From: JANOSH01 sp031415695 | GTDB lineage: Bacteria; Actinomycetota; Acidimicrobiia; Acidimicrobiales; Ilumatobacteraceae | Direction of reading: 5' to 3' | NCBI GenBank assembly: GCA_031415695.1 | Contig: JANOSH010000018.1 | Coordinates: 1 to 13,807, forward strand | DNA length: 13,807 nt | Part shown: piece by piece, positions 13,252 to 13,807 of the stretch | How positions within the stretch are numbered: position 1 is the first letter of the stretch | How the letters are laid out: each line of letters opens with the position of its first letter | Notes under the pieces: generated by a model | What the model was told of the DNA's origin: nothing | What the model saw: only the letters and a program-made list of their open reading frames with translations | Databases searched by the model: none | Translations under genes and position numbers: made by a program

Positions 13252-13807
13252 TTAGGCGGCGGTTTGGGTGAGTGTGACTTGGTAGCCGAGTTCGTGGAGT
13301 TGTTTGATGGCTCGGTCGCGTTGGTGGTTGGTGTTGGTGTTTTTGGTGAAGTAGTCGCCGCCGAGGTCGTTGTAGTCGGTGTTGTTGGCGAGGAGGTGCC
13401 AGCAGATCACGAGGATTGAGTGGCCGACCGCGGTGGCTGCTTTCTTCTTGCCTATGCGTCGGGCGAGTCGCCAGTATTGGGCGCAGAGGTAAGTGTTTCT
13501 GGAGTGAACGGTTGCCCAGGCGCATTGGTTTAAGATGTCGGCGAGCCAGACGTTGCCTTTGGTGGTTTTGCCTGATCGTTGTTTCCCGCCGGTGATGTTG
13601 TTTCCTGGTGCCATCCCAGCCCATGACGCCAGATGGCCAGCGGTTGGGAACCGGGTCATATCGGTCCCGATTTCCGCAATGATGCATTCGGCTGCTCGTT
13701 TACCTACCCCGGTGATCGTGTCGAGGTGGTCACGAGCTTCAGCAAAAGGGATCATCACTTCGTCTATCCGTACGTTGAGCGACTCGATGGCTGCTTCTAG
13801 ATGTGCG
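13190..13807 (-). mobile_element. IS110-family insertion sequence, partial
   Basis: The transposase reading frame plus a short 3' non-coding end, cut by the right edge. The left boundary (about 13190-13251) is an estimate, because IS110 elements often lack terminal inverted repeats and make no target duplication. The bridge RNA of the IS110 subgroup would lie upstream of the transposase, outside the window; for the IS1111 subgroup it would lie between 13190 and 13251, which is rather short for one. Confidence 0.6.
13252..13807 (-). CDS. IS110-family transposase, C-terminal part (5' end outside window)
   Basis: The frame is open from the stop at 13252 to the right edge, so the N-terminal DEDD RuvC-like domain and start lie outside. 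Visible sequence includes HLEAAIESLNVRIDEVMIPF, then LDTITGVGKRAAECIIAEIG, and the Transposase_20 block FPTAGHLASWAGMAPGNNIT with GKQRSGKTTKGNVWL, containing the conserved serine/glycine residues of the Tnp domain. IS110 enzymes cut with DEDD plus a serine nucleophile and are guided by a bridge RNA from the element's non-coding end. Later residues (WRLARRIGKKKAATAVGHSI) are typical. About 184 residues are visible. A 'start' at 13758 would be internal; the true gene runs past 13807. Confidence 0.9.
   Translation of the reverse strand, partial: AHLEAAIESLNVRIDEVMIPFAEARDHLDTITGVGKRAAECIIAEIGTDMTRFPTAGHLASWAGMAPGNNITGGKQRSGKTTKGNVWLADILNQCAWATVHSRNTYLCAQYWRLARRIGKKKAATAVGHSILVICWHLLANNTDYNDLGGDYFTKNTNTNHQRDRAIKQLHELGYQVTLTQTAA

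Overview
The window looks like chromosome from a high-GC actinobacterium. The coding strands are GC-rich, GTG starts are common, and one start is probably leaderless. A luciferase-like F420-type oxidoreductase sits translationally coupled to an F420/FMN-binding PPOX-family protein, a pairing typical of mycobacteria, Acidimicrobiia and relatives. No rRNA, tRNA or CRISPR array was seen. All family names are from reading motifs by eye; no database search was run. Left part (about 1-6400) is mostly intact catabolic or secondary-metabolic gene content: a carotenoid oxygenase with all four iron-binding histidines, a convergent TetR regulator, and a divergent FAD-dependent phytoene-desaturase/amine-oxidase-like enzyme. 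The TetR/FAD intergenic region carries a perfect TGCAAT-4-ATTGCA dyad. Next come a 78-residue orphan protein, a frameshifted DNA-binding-type gene preceded by a nested set of inverted and direct repeats, the LLM/PPOX pair sharing a GTGA overlap, and a divergent HxlR-type regulator with an 8-bp-arm dyad next to its start. Middle part (about 6400-9310) is an accessory region that mixes decay with one intact gene. It holds a DEAD/DEAH-type helicase fragment broken by several frameshifts, the first inside Walker A. It then holds a strikingly regular array of four 20-bp repeats at an exact 34-bp period. The array ends just before an intact 489-aa AAA_14/DUF4143-type ATPase with a PD-(D/E)XK-like tail. 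Last is the C-terminal piece of an AbiEii-type nucleotidyltransferase toxin, coupled by ATGA to a 30-aa ORF. The repeat array plus ATPase is the most unusual structure in the window. Right part (about 9245-13807) lies almost entirely on the minus strand. A TetR gene with an internal deletion precedes an SRPBCC protein and an APH-family kinase. A RHH/MazF toxin-antitoxin pair overlaps by 11 bp. A YdeI/OmdA-like (DUF1905) gene and a DUF4287 gene form a two-gene unit. A DoxX-like fragment follows, and the window ends inside an IS110-family transposase whose 5' part lies beyond the right edge. The concentration of broken genes, a toxin-antitoxin module and an insertion sequence between 6.4 and 13.8 kb suggests a turnover-prone island next to a stable metabolic region.
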